Shown here: piece after piece, positions 18,610 through 28,195 of the stretch | How positions within the stretch are numbered: position 1 is the stretch's first letter | How the letters are laid out: every line of letters starts with the position of its first letter | NCBI RefSeq assembly: GCF_014472395.1 | Contig: NZ_JACSZW010000002.1 | Coordinates: forward strand, 310,001 to 374,000 | Direction: 5' to 3' | DNA length: 64,000 nucleotides | DNA from: Pedobacter sp. N36a | GTDB taxonomy: Bacteria; Bacteroidota; Bacteroidia; Sphingobacteriales; Sphingobacteriaceae | Program-made: the position numbers and the translations under genes | The notes under the pieces: model-generated | Databases searched by the model: none | Told to the model about the DNA's origin: nothing | Seen by the model: the letters and a program-made list of their open reading frames with translations, nothing else

Positions 18610-20019
18610 ATGAAGACACCAATATATAAACTAACAGCACTGATGCTCCTGGTATTTTTGGGAGGCTGTAAAGTTTCAAAAGACATCATTCTATCCCCTG
18701 CAAGCATTCCTGAATCTTTCAGGAATGCGCCTGTAGGCGTTGAAAATAGTATTGCCAAATTAGCTATAAAACAGTTTTTTACAGATGTCACCTTAGGTAG
18801 GCTTCTTGATACTGCTTTGTTGAGAAATTATGATTTGCAAATTGCTATGAAAAATATGGATGCTGCTCAATTGTTGTTTAGACAATCGAAATTGGGGAAT
18901 TTACCCCAATTAAACTTAAACATCACCGCAAATAGCAGCAGACCTTCAGATAACAGTTTAAACGGTCTGAGTGCAGGTCAGTTTCTGAATACCAAACATA
19001 TCGAAGATTACAATGCAAATCTGGTGCTCAGCTGGGAAGCGGATATCTGGGGAAAGATTGGAAGTCAAAAAAAAGCAGCATTGGCGACTTATTTACAGAG
19101 TGCTGAAGCAAGAAAGGCGGTTCAAATGCGTTTGATTGCCAATGTCGCTCAAGGGTATTATCGATTATTGATGCTGGATACACAGATGTCTGTAGCTAAA
19201 AGGAATTTAGCCTTAAATGACAGCACGTTAACGATCATTAAAATGCAGTTTGATGCCGGACAAGTGAGTTCTTTGGCCATTCAACAGGCAGAAGCGCAGC
19301 AATTGGTCGCTGCGCAATTGATTCCTTCTTTGCAACAGGATATCAGTATTCAGGAAAATGCATTGAGCATTCTGGCAGGTCAGCTTCCTGCGGCAGTTAT
19401 CCGTCAAGGAAGTCTAGATGAGGTTGTTTTTCCTGCACAATTGTCGGCAGGAATTCCTTCCGCCATATTGGCGCAAAGACCGGATGTACGATCTGCTGAG
19501 CTTGCGATGGACCTTGCAAATGCACAGGTTGGTGTAGCGAAAGCAAGTATGTATCCTAATTTGAACATAACGGCAACTGCCGGATTAAATGCTTTTAAGG
19601 CAAGTAACTGGTTCAATCTACCTGCTTCATTGTTCGGAATGGTTGTTGGTGGAGTAACTCAACCACTGTTTCAGCGTAAACAGTTGAAAACTCAATTTGA
19701 AGTAGCAAAGATAGAAAGGGAAGAAGCCGTATTACAATTCCGACAATCAGTATTGATTGCAGTAGGAGAAGTTTCTGATGAACTTTCTAATATCGAACAG
19801 CTTAAACAGCAGCATGCGATTGCCCAGCGGAGGGTAAACACACTAAAAGATGCGGTTAAAAACGCAGGTTTGCTATTTAATAATGGAATGGCAACTTATC
19901 TCGAGGTCATTACTGCTCAAAGTAATGCTTTGCAAAGTGAATTGGCACTGGCTAGCATAAAAACTGCCGAACTACATGCTACAGTGGCACTTTATCGTGC
20001 ATTGGGAGGTGGGTTTTAA
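18610..20019 (+). CDS. TolC-family outer-membrane efflux lipoprotein (NodT type)
   Basis: This 469-residue protein has a lipoprotein signal (LMLLVFLGGC), so it is anchored to the outer membrane as in OprM/NodT. Two repeats of the outer membrane efflux protein domain follow (about 60-250 and 265-460). Typical segments are SWEADIWGKIGSQKKAALA and AQRPDVRSAELAMDLANAQVGVAKA, shown here by position 160-180 and 290-315. It completes the tripartite RND system as the exit duct. It is the last gene of the operon; no clear terminator follows. Confidence 0.94.
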   Translation: MKTPIYKLTALMLLVFLGGCKVSKDIILSPASIPESFRNAPVGVENSIAKLAIKQFFTDVTLGRLLDTALLRNYDLQIAMKNMDAAQLLFRQSKLGNLPQLNLNITANSSRPSDNSLNGLSAGQFLNTKHIEDYNANLVLSWEADIWGKIGSQKKAALATYLQSAEARKAVQMRLIANVAQGYYRLLMLDTQMSVAKRNLALNDSTLTIIKMQFDAGQVSSLAIQQAEAQQLVAAQLIPSLQQDISIQENALSILAGQLPAAVIRQGSLDEVVFPAQLSAGIPSAILAQRPDVRSAELAMDLANAQVGVAKASMYPNLNITATAGLNAFKASNWFNLPASLFGMVVGGVTQPLFQRKQLKTQFEVAKIEREEAVLQFRQSVLIAVGEVSDELSNIEQLKQQHAIAQRRVNTLKDAVKNAGLLFNNGMATYLEVITAQSNALQSELALASIKTAELHATVALYRALGGGF

Positions 20020-20120
20020 GTAATGAAATTGATGAGTATGTAATTTTTATAGCTTCTCATGATAAAAATAATGTTTTAATTATTTAACATTGGCCCTTAT
20101 TCTTTTTTTTTATAAAGGCT

Positions 20121-20720
20121 ATGTTTTCTAACAGACCCACAGGGTTTACCGAACAGGAATTGCTGGAAGAAGTTGCAGGGGGCAATGAATCCGCGTTTAA
20201 ACTGCTATATGAAAAGTATGCAGGGAAGGTGTTTACCATGGGCATGAAATATCTTAAATCCCCATTTTTGGCCCAGGATGCTGTCCAGGAGGTTTTTGTG
20301 AAGGTTTGGAAGAACCGGCAGCAATTGACTAACCTGAACAGCTTTCCTGCATGGCTAACCATTATCACTAGGAATCAATTGATAAATGACCTTCAGCGTC
20401 AAATTCCTATGGAGTCCCTCACCGGGATTCATCCGGATGTAATAGATCATCAACAGCTGAATTCAGGAAATGAAGTCGATTTTCGTGAACTAGAAAAAGT
20501 AATTAAACTCGGTATTGACACTTTTTCTCCTCGACAACAACAAATTTATAAGTTGAGCAGGGAAGAGGGACTGAGCCATAAACAAATTGCTGCTCAACTC
20601 AATATTTCTTACGATATGGTGAGAGAGCACATGAGCAATGCTCTTAAAAATCTCCGTAAGTTTCTTGAGAATCATTATATCCATTTGCTATTCCTATGGC
20701 TGTTTTCGCGGTATAATTAA
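20121..20720 (+). CDS. ECF-type RNA polymerase sigma factor
   Basis: This 199-residue sigma-70 family member has region 2 (about 25-90; YLKSPFLAQDAVQEVFVKVWKNR by position, then FPAWLTIITRNQLINDL). It also has region 4 (about 125-180; LSREEGLSHKQIAAQLNIS with the helix-turn-helix). The C-terminal tail is hydrophobic (HLLFLWLFSRYN), a feature seen in many Bacteroidota sigma factors paired with FecR. The anti-sigma gene follows after 54 bp. The usual third partner, a TonB-dependent receptor that relays the signal, is absent. Confidence 0.93.
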   Translation: MFSNRPTGFTEQELLEEVAGGNESAFKLLYEKYAGKVFTMGMKYLKSPFLAQDAVQEVFVKVWKNRQQLTNLNSFPAWLTIITRNQLINDLQRQIPMESLTGIHPDVIDHQQLNSGNEVDFRELEKVIKLGIDTFSPRQQQIYKLSREEGLSHKQIAAQLNISYDMVREHMSNALKNLRKFLENHYIHLLFLWLFSRYN

Positions 20721-20774
20721 AAAAATAAAATAACACCCCCACAATATTTCATTTTCACTGTCTATATTATTGTA

Positions 20775-21971
20775 ATGACACCAGAAACATTTAAATCACT
20801 TCTAGCAGGTTATCGTTTGGGCACTTTAAGTCCCGAGGAGCAACAGCAGATACAGGTTTTGCTGCATGATCCGGCCTATCGTGAACAACTGGAAAATTTA
20901 TTTACAGAAGACCTGTCTAGTCCAGATTTTCCGGTGAATGCCGGAAAAGAAACGTTGGACATGGTGTTTGAACAAGTTAAACTACAGACTCAGGAAGCTA
21001 AAGTAATCACTTTCAGGCCGGTGCGATGGGTAGCGGCAGCAGTTGCAGTCCTGGCCATAGGAATTGGAGGTTATTACTTGGGCTCTATGCCTAAACCGCA
21101 TGGCAATGTGATCAGCAGTGTAGGCGAAAAAGGCGAAAATATTCTTCCTGGTCGAAATAAAGCAGTACTGACTTTGTCTGATGGTTCCAAAATTTCATTG
21201 GATGATATGGCTAATGGCGAGATCGCCAAAGAGTCAGGTGTAAAGATTACAAAAACTGCTGATGGTAGAATATTATATAGTGTTCGTGAAGGTTTATCAC
21301 ATGTAAAACCAGCTTTTAATACCATTTCAACACCTAATGGCGGACAATATCAGATTGCTCTTCCCGATGGCACTATGGTTTGGCTGAATGCCGCTTCTTC
21401 TTTGAAATATCCTTCTTCCTTTACTGGAAAAGACAGATTCGTCACCCTGACCGGGGAAGCATATTTTGAAGTGGCCAAGGATAAAAAGAAACCTTTTAGA
21501 GTGAAAACACTACAGCAAGAGGTGGAAGTTTTAGGTACTCACTTCAACATTAATGCTTATGGTGATGAAGAAGTGGTAAAAACAACTTTAATTGAAGGCA
21601 GTGTGAAAGTAAAATTACCTTCGGATAAATCGGCTGTGCTAAAACCCGGGGAGCAATCTTCGGTATTGAATGACATTAAGATAAATCAGGTCGATGCAAA
21701 TTCGGCAATAGACTGGAAACAAGGATTGTTCTGGTTTAATGATGAAAGTATATATAGTATTATGCGACAGTTTTCTAGATGGTATAATATAGAGGTAGAA
21801 TATAGAGGGAATGTGAGCAATATCCGTTTCGGCGGGCAAGTTTCCCGGATGAAGAATTTATCGCAGGTGCTCAGGATTATGGAACTCACGAAATCCATTC
21901 AGTTTAAAGTGGAGGGTAATAAGATCATAGTCATGCCTTATGCGATGTCAACTCAAAACCAGACAAATTAA
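20775..21971 (+). CDS. FecR-family anti-sigma factor
   Basis: This 398-residue protein has a cytoplasmic N-terminal part, one membrane segment near residues 78-96 (VRWVAAAVAVLAIGIGGYYLG by position) and a periplasmic FecR domain (about 175-280; TPNGGQYQIALPDGTMVWLNAASSL). It ends with a DUF4974 domain (about 320-388). It holds the neighbouring sigma factor inactive until a signal arrives through a receptor. In this group it is nearly always followed by a SusC/SusD pair; here the next gene, 7 bp on, encodes a cysteine synthase-like enzyme. Confidence 0.93.
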   Translation: MTPETFKSLLAGYRLGTLSPEEQQQIQVLLHDPAYREQLENLFTEDLSSPDFPVNAGKETLDMVFEQVKLQTQEAKVITFRPVRWVAAAVAVLAIGIGGYYLGSMPKPHGNVISSVGEKGENILPGRNKAVLTLSDGSKISLDDMANGEIAKESGVKITKTADGRILYSVREGLSHVKPAFNTISTPNGGQYQIALPDGTMVWLNAASSLKYPSSFTGKDRFVTLTGEAYFEVAKDKKKPFRVKTLQQEVEVLGTHFNINAYGDEEVVKTTLIEGSVKVKLPSDKSAVLKPGEQSSVLNDIKINQVDANSAIDWKQGLFWFNDESIYSIMRQFSRWYNIEVEYRGNVSNIRFGGQVSRMKNLSQVLRIMELTKSIQFKVEGNKIIVMPYAMSTQNQTN

Positions 21972-21978
21972 ACAATTA

Positions 21979-23028
21979 ATGACAACAACAGAATTAACAA
22001 CCGACCGCTGTTTATCTAACGACCTTGCTAGTAAATTTAAGCATTTATGGCATCTAGTGGGTAATACACCTATGTTAGAACTGCATTATCAGTATAAAGG
22101 TAAGGCGGCTAAGATTTACGTGAAATGTGAACATTATAACCTAACTGGTAGCATAAAGGACAGAATGGCGCTAAATATCATGTATGAAGCGTATAATTCT
22201 TGTGCAATTAAACCAGGCGATACAATTATTGAGGCCACCAGTGGCAATACAGGAATTGCATTTGCAGCCATTGGGCGTGCTTTAGGTCATCCGGTAAAAA
22301 TCATTATGCCTAACTGGTTGAGTAAGGAACGCATCGATATCATTAAGAGTATGGGTGCAGAAGTTATTTTAGTAAGTAAAGAAGAAGGCGGGTTTCTAGG
22401 GAGTATCAAGATGTGTGAAGAGCTGGCTAAAAATGGCAATATATTCCTACCAAGGCAATTTGAGAACCGTTACAACGAAGAAGCACATGAGAAAACAACA
22501 GGAATGGAAATCTGGGAGCAATTAAAATCTAATGGATTAATACCAGATGCTTTTATTGCAGGAGTAGGAACGGGAGGTACTGTTATGGGTGTTGGAAAAT
22601 GCCTGAAAATAAAACAACCGGCGATTAAAATTCATCCTTTGGAGCCAGCCGAAAGTCCAACGTTAACCACGGGATACAAAGTTGGAAGCCATAGGATTCA
22701 GGGTATTTCCGATGAATTTATTCCTGAAATTGTACGCTTAAATGAGTTAGATGAAGTGATCCAGGCAAATGATGGGGATTCCATTATTATGGCGCAAAAG
22801 TTGGCTAAAGAATTGGGACTTGCCGTAGGAATTTCTTCTGGAGCCAATGTAATAGGTGCAATTAAACTGAAAGAGAAGATGGGGGATGATGCAGTGGTGG
22901 TGACTTTACTTTGTGATAGCAACAAGAAGTACTTGAGTACAGACCTAGTGAAAGAAGAACCTATTAAAGCTTCTTTTATTTCTACTGATGTAGAATTTAC
23001 TGGTTATCATCCAATATGTCGCCTTTAA
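21979..23028 (+). CDS. PLP-dependent cysteine synthase family protein
   Basis: This cytoplasmic enzyme has 349 residues from ATG 21979, just after the fecR stop; an earlier in-frame ATG at 21940 lies inside fecR. The fold-type II PLP family is evident: the substrate loop EATSGNTGIAFA, the PLP Lys in NLTGSIKDRMA, the phosphate-binding GVGTGGTVMGVG and the C-terminal SSGANVIGA. Close relatives make cysteine from O-acetylserine or cystathionine from serine; the exact substrate is not clear from sequence. It sits between fecR and DsbD genes, so a role in supplying or handling thiols is suggestive but unproven. Confidence 0.88.
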   Translation: MTTTELTTDRCLSNDLASKFKHLWHLVGNTPMLELHYQYKGKAAKIYVKCEHYNLTGSIKDRMALNIMYEAYNSCAIKPGDTIIEATSGNTGIAFAAIGRALGHPVKIIMPNWLSKERIDIIKSMGAEVILVSKEEGGFLGSIKMCEELAKNGNIFLPRQFENRYNEEAHEKTTGMEIWEQLKSNGLIPDAFIAGVGTGGTVMGVGKCLKIKQPAIKIHPLEPAESPTLTTGYKVGSHRIQGISDEFIPEIVRLNELDEVIQANDGDSIIMAQKLAKELGLAVGISSGANVIGAIKLKEKMGDDAVVVTLLCDSNKKYLSTDLVKEEPIKASFISTDVEFTGYHPICRL

Positions 23029-23089
23029 ATACCTTTAAGTTAAATCGTATACCTATAACATAAGTTCGTACACACATAAAAAAAACAAT

Positions 23090-23536
23090 ATGAAAAACCT
23101 ATTCTTATTTGCAGTTGCTTTGCTTTTCAGTATGACAGCGAGCAGCCAGATTTTAAAACCAGTAAAATGGAGTTATGCCGCAAAAAGAACTTCTAAGACG
23201 GAAGCTATCTTATATATAAAGGCAACAATTGATGAAGGGTGGCACCTATATTCTCAAAATATCCCAGATGGTGGGCCAGTAAAAACTTCTTTTACTTTTA
23301 CGCCGGCAAATACTTATAAGCTAAACGGAAAAACGACAGAACCAAAACCGATCGTTAAATTTGAGAAGGCTTTTGATATGAATGTTGGGTATTTCGAAAA
23401 CTCAGCAATTTTTCAACAAAAAATTAAGTTAGCTGGAGCAAATGCAATAGTTAAAGGAACTTTGGAATTTATGGTTTGTGATGATTCACAATGCCTTCCT
23501 CCAGAAACAGTTCAATTCTCCATTCCAGTAAAGTAA
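23090..23536 (+). CDS. Secreted DsbD N-terminal-domain-like protein
   Basis: This 148-residue protein has a signal peptide (cleavage after ASSQ, about residue 20). Its domain matches the alpha domain of DsbD: KWSYAAKRTS at the start, GWHLYSQNIPDGGPVKTSF in the middle and the redox pair in CDDSQCLPPETVQF at the end. In E. coli this domain is the first part of the DsbD polypeptide and hands electrons to periplasmic proteins. Here it is a separate gene 7 bp upstream of the membrane-plus-thioredoxin part. The two genes are surely co-translated. Confidence 0.85.
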   Translation: MKNLFLFAVALLFSMTASSQILKPVKWSYAAKRTSKTEAILYIKATIDEGWHLYSQNIPDGGPVKTSFTFTPANTYKLNGKTTEPKPIVKFEKAFDMNVGYFENSAIFQQKIKLAGANAIVKGTLEFMVCDDSQCLPPETVQFSIPVK

Positions 23537-23543
23537 GCTAAAT

Positions 23544-25223
23544 ATGACTATTAAATTTGATCAGACGAGCGTTAAAATGCTTGTCTTAGGATTCTTATTG
23601 CTTTTTTGTTCGGTCACTGCGGCATTTTCGCAGGAAACAGATAGTACAATAGATGATCTGGAATTCACTGAAATTAAAGATGGTACAGTAGTTAAAGATA
23701 GTATTACAGCAACCATTGTTGCTGTACCCCAAAAGGATGGTGCAGCTGTAGATGTTAAGTTGGTATCTCCGGAAAAAGAAGAACAAGGACTAACGGGGAT
23801 ATTTATCGCGGGTTTTATAGGTGGATTAGCCGCTTTGCTAATGCCTTGTATTTTCCCTATGCTGCCGTTGACAGTTAGTTTTTTTACCAAGGGGAGCCAG
23901 ACTAAAGCAAAGGCGGTAAGCCGTGCTTTATTTTATGGCCTGTCTATCATCGTAATTTATGTGGTGCTGGGCTTGTTGGTAACGGTCATATTTGGTGCCG
24001 ATGCCCTGAACAGTTTGTCAACCAATGGTATCTTTAATTTCTTGTTTTTTATTTTACTATTGATTTTTGCTGTTTCCTTCTTAGGCGCATTTGAAATTAC
24101 CCTGCCATCCTCGTGGGTAAATAAAATGGATGCGAACTCGGATAAAGGTGGTTTGGCAGGTTTGTTCTTTATGGCTGGGACACTAGCATTGGTTTCCTTT
24201 TCTTGTACAGGGCCAATTATTGGAACTTTATTGGTCCAGGCGGCTACAAGTGGTGCTTTATTAGGACCAGCGATTGGCATGTTTGGTTTTTCTTTCGCTT
24301 TGGCAATTCCTTTTGCCTTATTTGCTTTGTTTCCATCTTGGTTGAGCGCTTTACCTAAATCGGGTGGCTGGCTAAACAGTGTGAAGGTTGTGTTAGGCTT
24401 TCTTGAATTGGCTTTAGCCATGAAATTCCTTAGCAACGTAGACCTTGCCTACCACTGGAACTGGTTTGATCGTGAGGTATTCCTCGTTCTGTGGATCGTG
24501 ATATTCGGACTAATGGGATTATATCTGCTAGGCAAACTTAAATTTTCTCATGACAGTCCGGTTAATTTCATTTCCGTTCCGCGATTGATGATCTCTGTAG
24601 TGGTACTTTCCTTTACAGTATATATGATTCCTGGATTATGGGGTGCGCCATTAAAGTCAATATCCGCATTCCTGCCTCCGCAGGCAACTCAGGACTTCGA
24701 CCTGTACACACCAACATTAACAGGTGGTACTGCAGCAGTGGTAAAACATGAAGAAGGACCTCATAAGTATGCTGATATATTTCATGCGCCTTTAAACCTG
24801 AATGTTTTCTTCGATTATGAAGAGGGTATGGCTTACGCTAAAAAGGTCAATAAGCCAGTGATGATTGATTTTACAGGACACGCTTGTGTGAACTGCAGAA
24901 AAATGGAAGCAAATGTATGGCCAGACAAAGGCGTTTATAGTAAGCTAAGCAATGATTTCGTAATCATTCAGCTCTATGTGGATGACAAAACGGAATTGGC
25001 CGCAAACGAGAAGTTTACTTCAACATTTAGCGGTAAAGCCGTAAATACTATAGGAAACAAATGGAGTGACTTTCAGGCCGCAAAATTCAATTCCAACTCA
25101 CAACCTTATTATGTGCTGTTAGGACATGACGAAAAGTTGCTGGTGCAGCCTACAGGTGCAAATTATAATGCAGAGGAATACCTTAAATTCCTCAATAGTG
25201 GCTTAAGTAATTTCAATAAATAA
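23544..25223 (+). CDS. dsbD: DsbD-type thiol:disulfide interchange protein (membrane and thioredoxin domains)
   Basis: A 559-residue protein with a signal or first anchor (residues 10-30) and then the electron-carrying membrane domain (about 90-370, eight segments). Its two conserved Cys are in LMPCIFPMLPL and SFSCTGPIIG. The C-terminal thioredoxin-like domain (about 430-555) has the active site CVNC in TGHACVNCRKM. It passes reducing power from cytoplasmic thioredoxin to the periplasm for disulfide repair or cytochrome maturation. The N-terminal alpha domain is provided by the preceding gene. A hairpin terminator follows at 25252-25288. Confidence 0.92.
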   Translation: MTIKFDQTSVKMLVLGFLLLFCSVTAAFSQETDSTIDDLEFTEIKDGTVVKDSITATIVAVPQKDGAAVDVKLVSPEKEEQGLTGIFIAGFIGGLAALLMPCIFPMLPLTVSFFTKGSQTKAKAVSRALFYGLSIIVIYVVLGLLVTVIFGADALNSLSTNGIFNFLFFILLLIFAVSFLGAFEITLPSSWVNKMDANSDKGGLAGLFFMAGTLALVSFSCTGPIIGTLLVQAATSGALLGPAIGMFGFSFALAIPFALFALFPSWLSALPKSGGWLNSVKVVLGFLELALAMKFLSNVDLAYHWNWFDREVFLVLWIVIFGLMGLYLLGKLKFSHDSPVNFISVPRLMISVVVLSFTVYMIPGLWGAPLKSISAFLPPQATQDFDLYTPTLTGGTAAVVKHEEGPHKYADIFHAPLNLNVFFDYEEGMAYAKKVNKPVMIDFTGHACVNCRKMEANVWPDKGVYSKLSNDFVIIQLYVDDKTELAANEKFTSTFSGKAVNTIGNKWSDFQAAKFNSNSQPYYVLLGHDEKLLVQPTGANYNAEEYLKFLNSGLSNFNK

Positions 25224-25251
25224 TTGAAATTTTAGGTTAATAGTTAATAGT

Positions 25252-25288
25252 CTAAATGATGGCCTGTGGATGCAGGTCATCATTTTAG
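25252..25288 (+). terminator. Hairpin terminator after dsbD
   Basis: CTAAATGATGGCCTG pairs with CAGGTCATCATTTTAG with one wobble and one bulge, loop TGGATG. The T run lies within the 3' arm. Confidence 0.6.
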
Positions 25289-25396
25289 TAAAAGAACATT
25301 TGGTTCGGCTGGTAAAAAAACTGTTAATCTACGTCTCCTATGGCAGATGATCTTATAAAAAAGATATTTTAGAAAAATATAAACCAATTACTAAGA

Positions 25397-27925
25397 ATGA
25401 AACAATTAAGTTTGATTACGCTGGTGCTATTAGGTGCCGGAGTTCAGGGTTTTTCTCAACAGAAAAATCCTAAAAAAGGACCGGTAGTACCTCCAGGGAA
25501 TCCTAATCCGGTAAACCGACCAGTAACTACCGGGCCTAAGCCTTATGCAGACGTGATCACGGCAAAAGCTAAAACAGACAAAGGCCTGTTTAAAGTACAT
25601 ACGATAGAAGATCGTTATTTCTTCGAAATCCCTGATTCTTTACTGGATAGAGATATTTTAGTAGTGAATAGAATCAGTAAGGCAGCAGCGGGAAACCGTT
25701 CTCAGATGATGGGTTATGGTGGTGATCAGATTGGCGACAATGTGATTTCCTTTCAGAAAGGCCCTGCTAACAAATTGTTTCTAAAGAGTATTTCTTATAC
25801 CGAGCGGTCTCAGGATACAACAGCACAAGGCTTATATAAGTCGGTGATGAACTCAAACTTACAGCCATTAGTAGCATCTTTTGATATTAAAGCCTTAGCA
25901 AAGGATTCTGTATCTGGGGCTAAAGGAGTAGTGATAGATGTAACCGAATACATGAATGGTGACAATGAGATTTTCTTCTTTGATCCAAGTGTGAAAAAAG
26001 CCCTAAACTTAACCGGGGTAATGCCGGATAGAAGTTACATCAAAGAAATCAAAGCGTATCCAATGAATATTGAGATTCGTACTTTGAAAACCTATATGAA
26101 AACTGGTGCATCCTTTCCAGGAATGTCTGGCCCACCAAGCGCTACTCCAGCAACCTATGAGCTTAATAGTTCGATGGTACTACTGCCTGAAAGCCAAATG
26201 AAAGCCAGATACTTTGACCCTCGTGTAGGTTATTTTGCAACTGGGTATGTAGATTTTGATGCCAATCCTCAAGGTGTAAAAAACCTTTCTTTGATCACCA
26301 GATGGAGATTAGAGCCAAAAACAGAAGATATCGAGAAATATCAAAAAGGTGAATTGGTAGAGCCTAAAAAGCAGATCATTTTCTATATCGATCCGGCTAC
26401 GCCAAAAAAATGGGTGCCTTACCTAATGCAAGGTGTGAACGACTGGCAGGCCGCTTTTGAAAAAGCAGGCTTTAAAAATGCGATTGTAGCTAAAGAAGCA
26501 CCTTCAGATCCATCATGGAGCATCGAAGACGCCAGACATAACGTAATTGTTTACAAGCCTTCTGATATACCTAATGCCAGCGGACCACATGTCCATGACC
26601 CACGTACCGGAGAAATTCTGGAAACGCATGTAAACTGGTACCATAACGTGATGTTGATCCTGAGAAACTGGTACCTGATTCAAGCAGGAGCAGTAGATCC
26701 TCAGGCTCGTAAAATGAAGTTTGATGACAAATTGATGGGAGAGTTGATCCGTTTCGTTTCTTCTCATGAGATCGGCCATACACTTGGTTTACGTCATAAC
26801 TTCGGTTCTTCTGCAACAGTACCTGTAGAGAACCTGAGAAACAAACAATGGGTAGAGAAAAACGGTCATACACCATCTATTATGGATTATGCGCGTTTCA
26901 ACTATGTAGCGCAACCGGAAGATAACATCAGTTCTAAAGGAATTTTCCCAAGAATCGGTGATTATGACCTTTGGGCAATTGAATGGGGGTATAAATGGAA
27001 ACCTGAATTTAAAGGTCCACAGGAAGAGCTTTCTGCTTCTAACAAAGAAATCATCAACAGACTGACGAACAACAAACGTTTAGTTTTCGGTACGGAATCT
27101 GATGCTAATGATCCACGTAACCAGAATGAAGATTTAGGTGATAATGCTATGCTGGCTTCTGCTTATGGCATTAAAAACTTAAAACGTATTCTGCCTAACC
27201 TGTTAACATGGACTAAAGAACCCAATGAAGACTACCAGAACGCAAGAATGTTTTATGCAGAGGTGATTTCACAGTTTGGTCGTTATATGGGGCATGTCAC
27301 CAAAAATGTTGGCGGTATCTATACCACACCGAAAAAAGTAGAACAGGCTGGTGCAGTGTATGTTGCGGTGCCATATGCTACTCAAAAAGAAGCGATGACT
27401 TTCTTAAATACCCAGTTATTTAACAGTCCAACCTGGTTAATCAACAAAGAATTAATAGAACGCACAGGCTATAATGCCGTTGATGTTTTTCAGGGAGTTC
27501 AGAAAAGTACCTTGAGCAGGTTAATCAGTGCAGCTACTATTGGCAAACTGATCAACGCGGAGGTAATGAGTGGTGCCAAAGCCTATACCGCAGACAATCT
27601 TTTTGCCGACCTTAAAAGCGGTATCTGGTCTGAGTTATACAGTCATAAACCAATTGATGTATACAGAAGAAACCTTCAGAAAGCTTATGTAGATAATTTA
27701 AGCAAACTGATGGTAGTTCCTTCAGCGAATCCGTCAGGAGGAGGCTTCCCAGGTATGAGAACAATGGATCCTACCAGTTCAGACGTATCTAGTATTGCCC
27801 GTGCGCATATGGCTGCTTTGGCTAAAGATATCCGCGCTGCGATTCCTACGGCGACAGGATTGAGCAAATATCATTTACAAGACCTTTTGGTGCGTGTAAA
27901 TAATGTCTTGAATCCAAAGTCTTAA
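25397..27925 (+). CDS. Secreted zinc-dependent metalloprotease (DUF5117/DUF4953 type)
   Basis: This 842-residue protein has a signal peptide (cleavage after FSQ, residue 21). It then has DUF5118/DUF5117-like N-terminal parts (about 40-330) and a metzincin-like catalytic domain. The zinc motif HEIGHTLGLRHNFGSS lies near residue 457 (HExxHxxGxxH). A downstream SIMDYARFNY matches the Met-turn. This Bacteroidota family is found in secreted peptidases of unknown substrate. The gene is monocistronic, with a good terminator after it. A conserved C-terminal helical DUF4953-like part (about 560-840) completes the usual length. Confidence 0.9.
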   Translation: MKQLSLITLVLLGAGVQGFSQQKNPKKGPVVPPGNPNPVNRPVTTGPKPYADVITAKAKTDKGLFKVHTIEDRYFFEIPDSLLDRDILVVNRISKAAAGNRSQMMGYGGDQIGDNVISFQKGPANKLFLKSISYTERSQDTTAQGLYKSVMNSNLQPLVASFDIKALAKDSVSGAKGVVIDVTEYMNGDNEIFFFDPSVKKALNLTGVMPDRSYIKEIKAYPMNIEIRTLKTYMKTGASFPGMSGPPSATPATYELNSSMVLLPESQMKARYFDPRVGYFATGYVDFDANPQGVKNLSLITRWRLEPKTEDIEKYQKGELVEPKKQIIFYIDPATPKKWVPYLMQGVNDWQAAFEKAGFKNAIVAKEAPSDPSWSIEDARHNVIVYKPSDIPNASGPHVHDPRTGEILETHVNWYHNVMLILRNWYLIQAGAVDPQARKMKFDDKLMGELIRFVSSHEIGHTLGLRHNFGSSATVPVENLRNKQWVEKNGHTPSIMDYARFNYVAQPEDNISSKGIFPRIGDYDLWAIEWGYKWKPEFKGPQEELSASNKEIINRLTNNKRLVFGTESDANDPRNQNEDLGDNAMLASAYGIKNLKRILPNLLTWTKEPNEDYQNARMFYAEVISQFGRYMGHVTKNVGGIYTTPKKVEQAGAVYVAVPYATQKEAMTFLNTQLFNSPTWLINKELIERTGYNAVDVFQGVQKSTLSRLISAATIGKLINAEVMSGAKAYTADNLFADLKSGIWSELYSHKPIDVYRRNLQKAYVDNLSKLMVVPSANPSGGGFPGMRTMDPTSSDVSSIARAHMAALAKDIRAAIPTATGLSKYHLQDLLVRVNNVLNPKS

Positions 27926-27947
27926 TTAGCGGAGTATACCATTTAAC

Positions 27948-28001
27948 AGGCGATCCTGGATGCTGCTTTAATTGCAGGTCCGGGATCGCCTCTTTTATTT
28001 T
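27948..28001 (+). terminator. Rho-independent terminator after the metalloprotease
   Basis: AGGCGATCCTGGA (27948-27960) pairs with TCCGGGATCGCCT (27979-27991) with one wobble, followed by CTTTTATTTT. Confidence 0.8.
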
Positions 28002-28131
28002 ACTTACTTTCCAAAGCAGGCTTTAAATTTGTACTGATTGCGATCCTGTTCCAGGCTAGAAAACCTTCTAAAGCAAACATTGCCTGATAAGCTTTGGGGG
28101 TGACTTCTTGAATATTAATGCGATCTTTCAT
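28000..28131 (-). pseudogene. Remnant of an AhpD-like carboxymuconolactone decarboxylase gene with in-frame internal deletion
   Basis: The frame encodes only 43 residues. The first part, MKDRINIQEVTPKAYQAMFA then LEGFLA, is the N-terminus of AhpD-like CMD proteins. It is joined directly to AWNRIAISTNLKPALESK, the C-terminus of the same family. The central roughly 100 residues, with the redox CxxC, are missing, so the product cannot be active. The joint keeps the frame. It lies 64 bp downstream of a decayed Crp/Fnr gene on the same strand, a pairing I know from intact loci in related bacteria. Reading from memory of the family, not an alignment. Confidence 0.75.
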
Positions 28132-28195
28132 GTATATATGTTTTAATTTCTAGTTCAAAATTGCACAATAGAACGCTTAAAAAACTTAATCTGGT

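Noticed and set aside
23957..24436. Minus-strand open frame of 159 codons inside dsbD
   Set aside because: Shadow of a membrane-protein gene; Lys/Asn/Pro-rich translation without homology.
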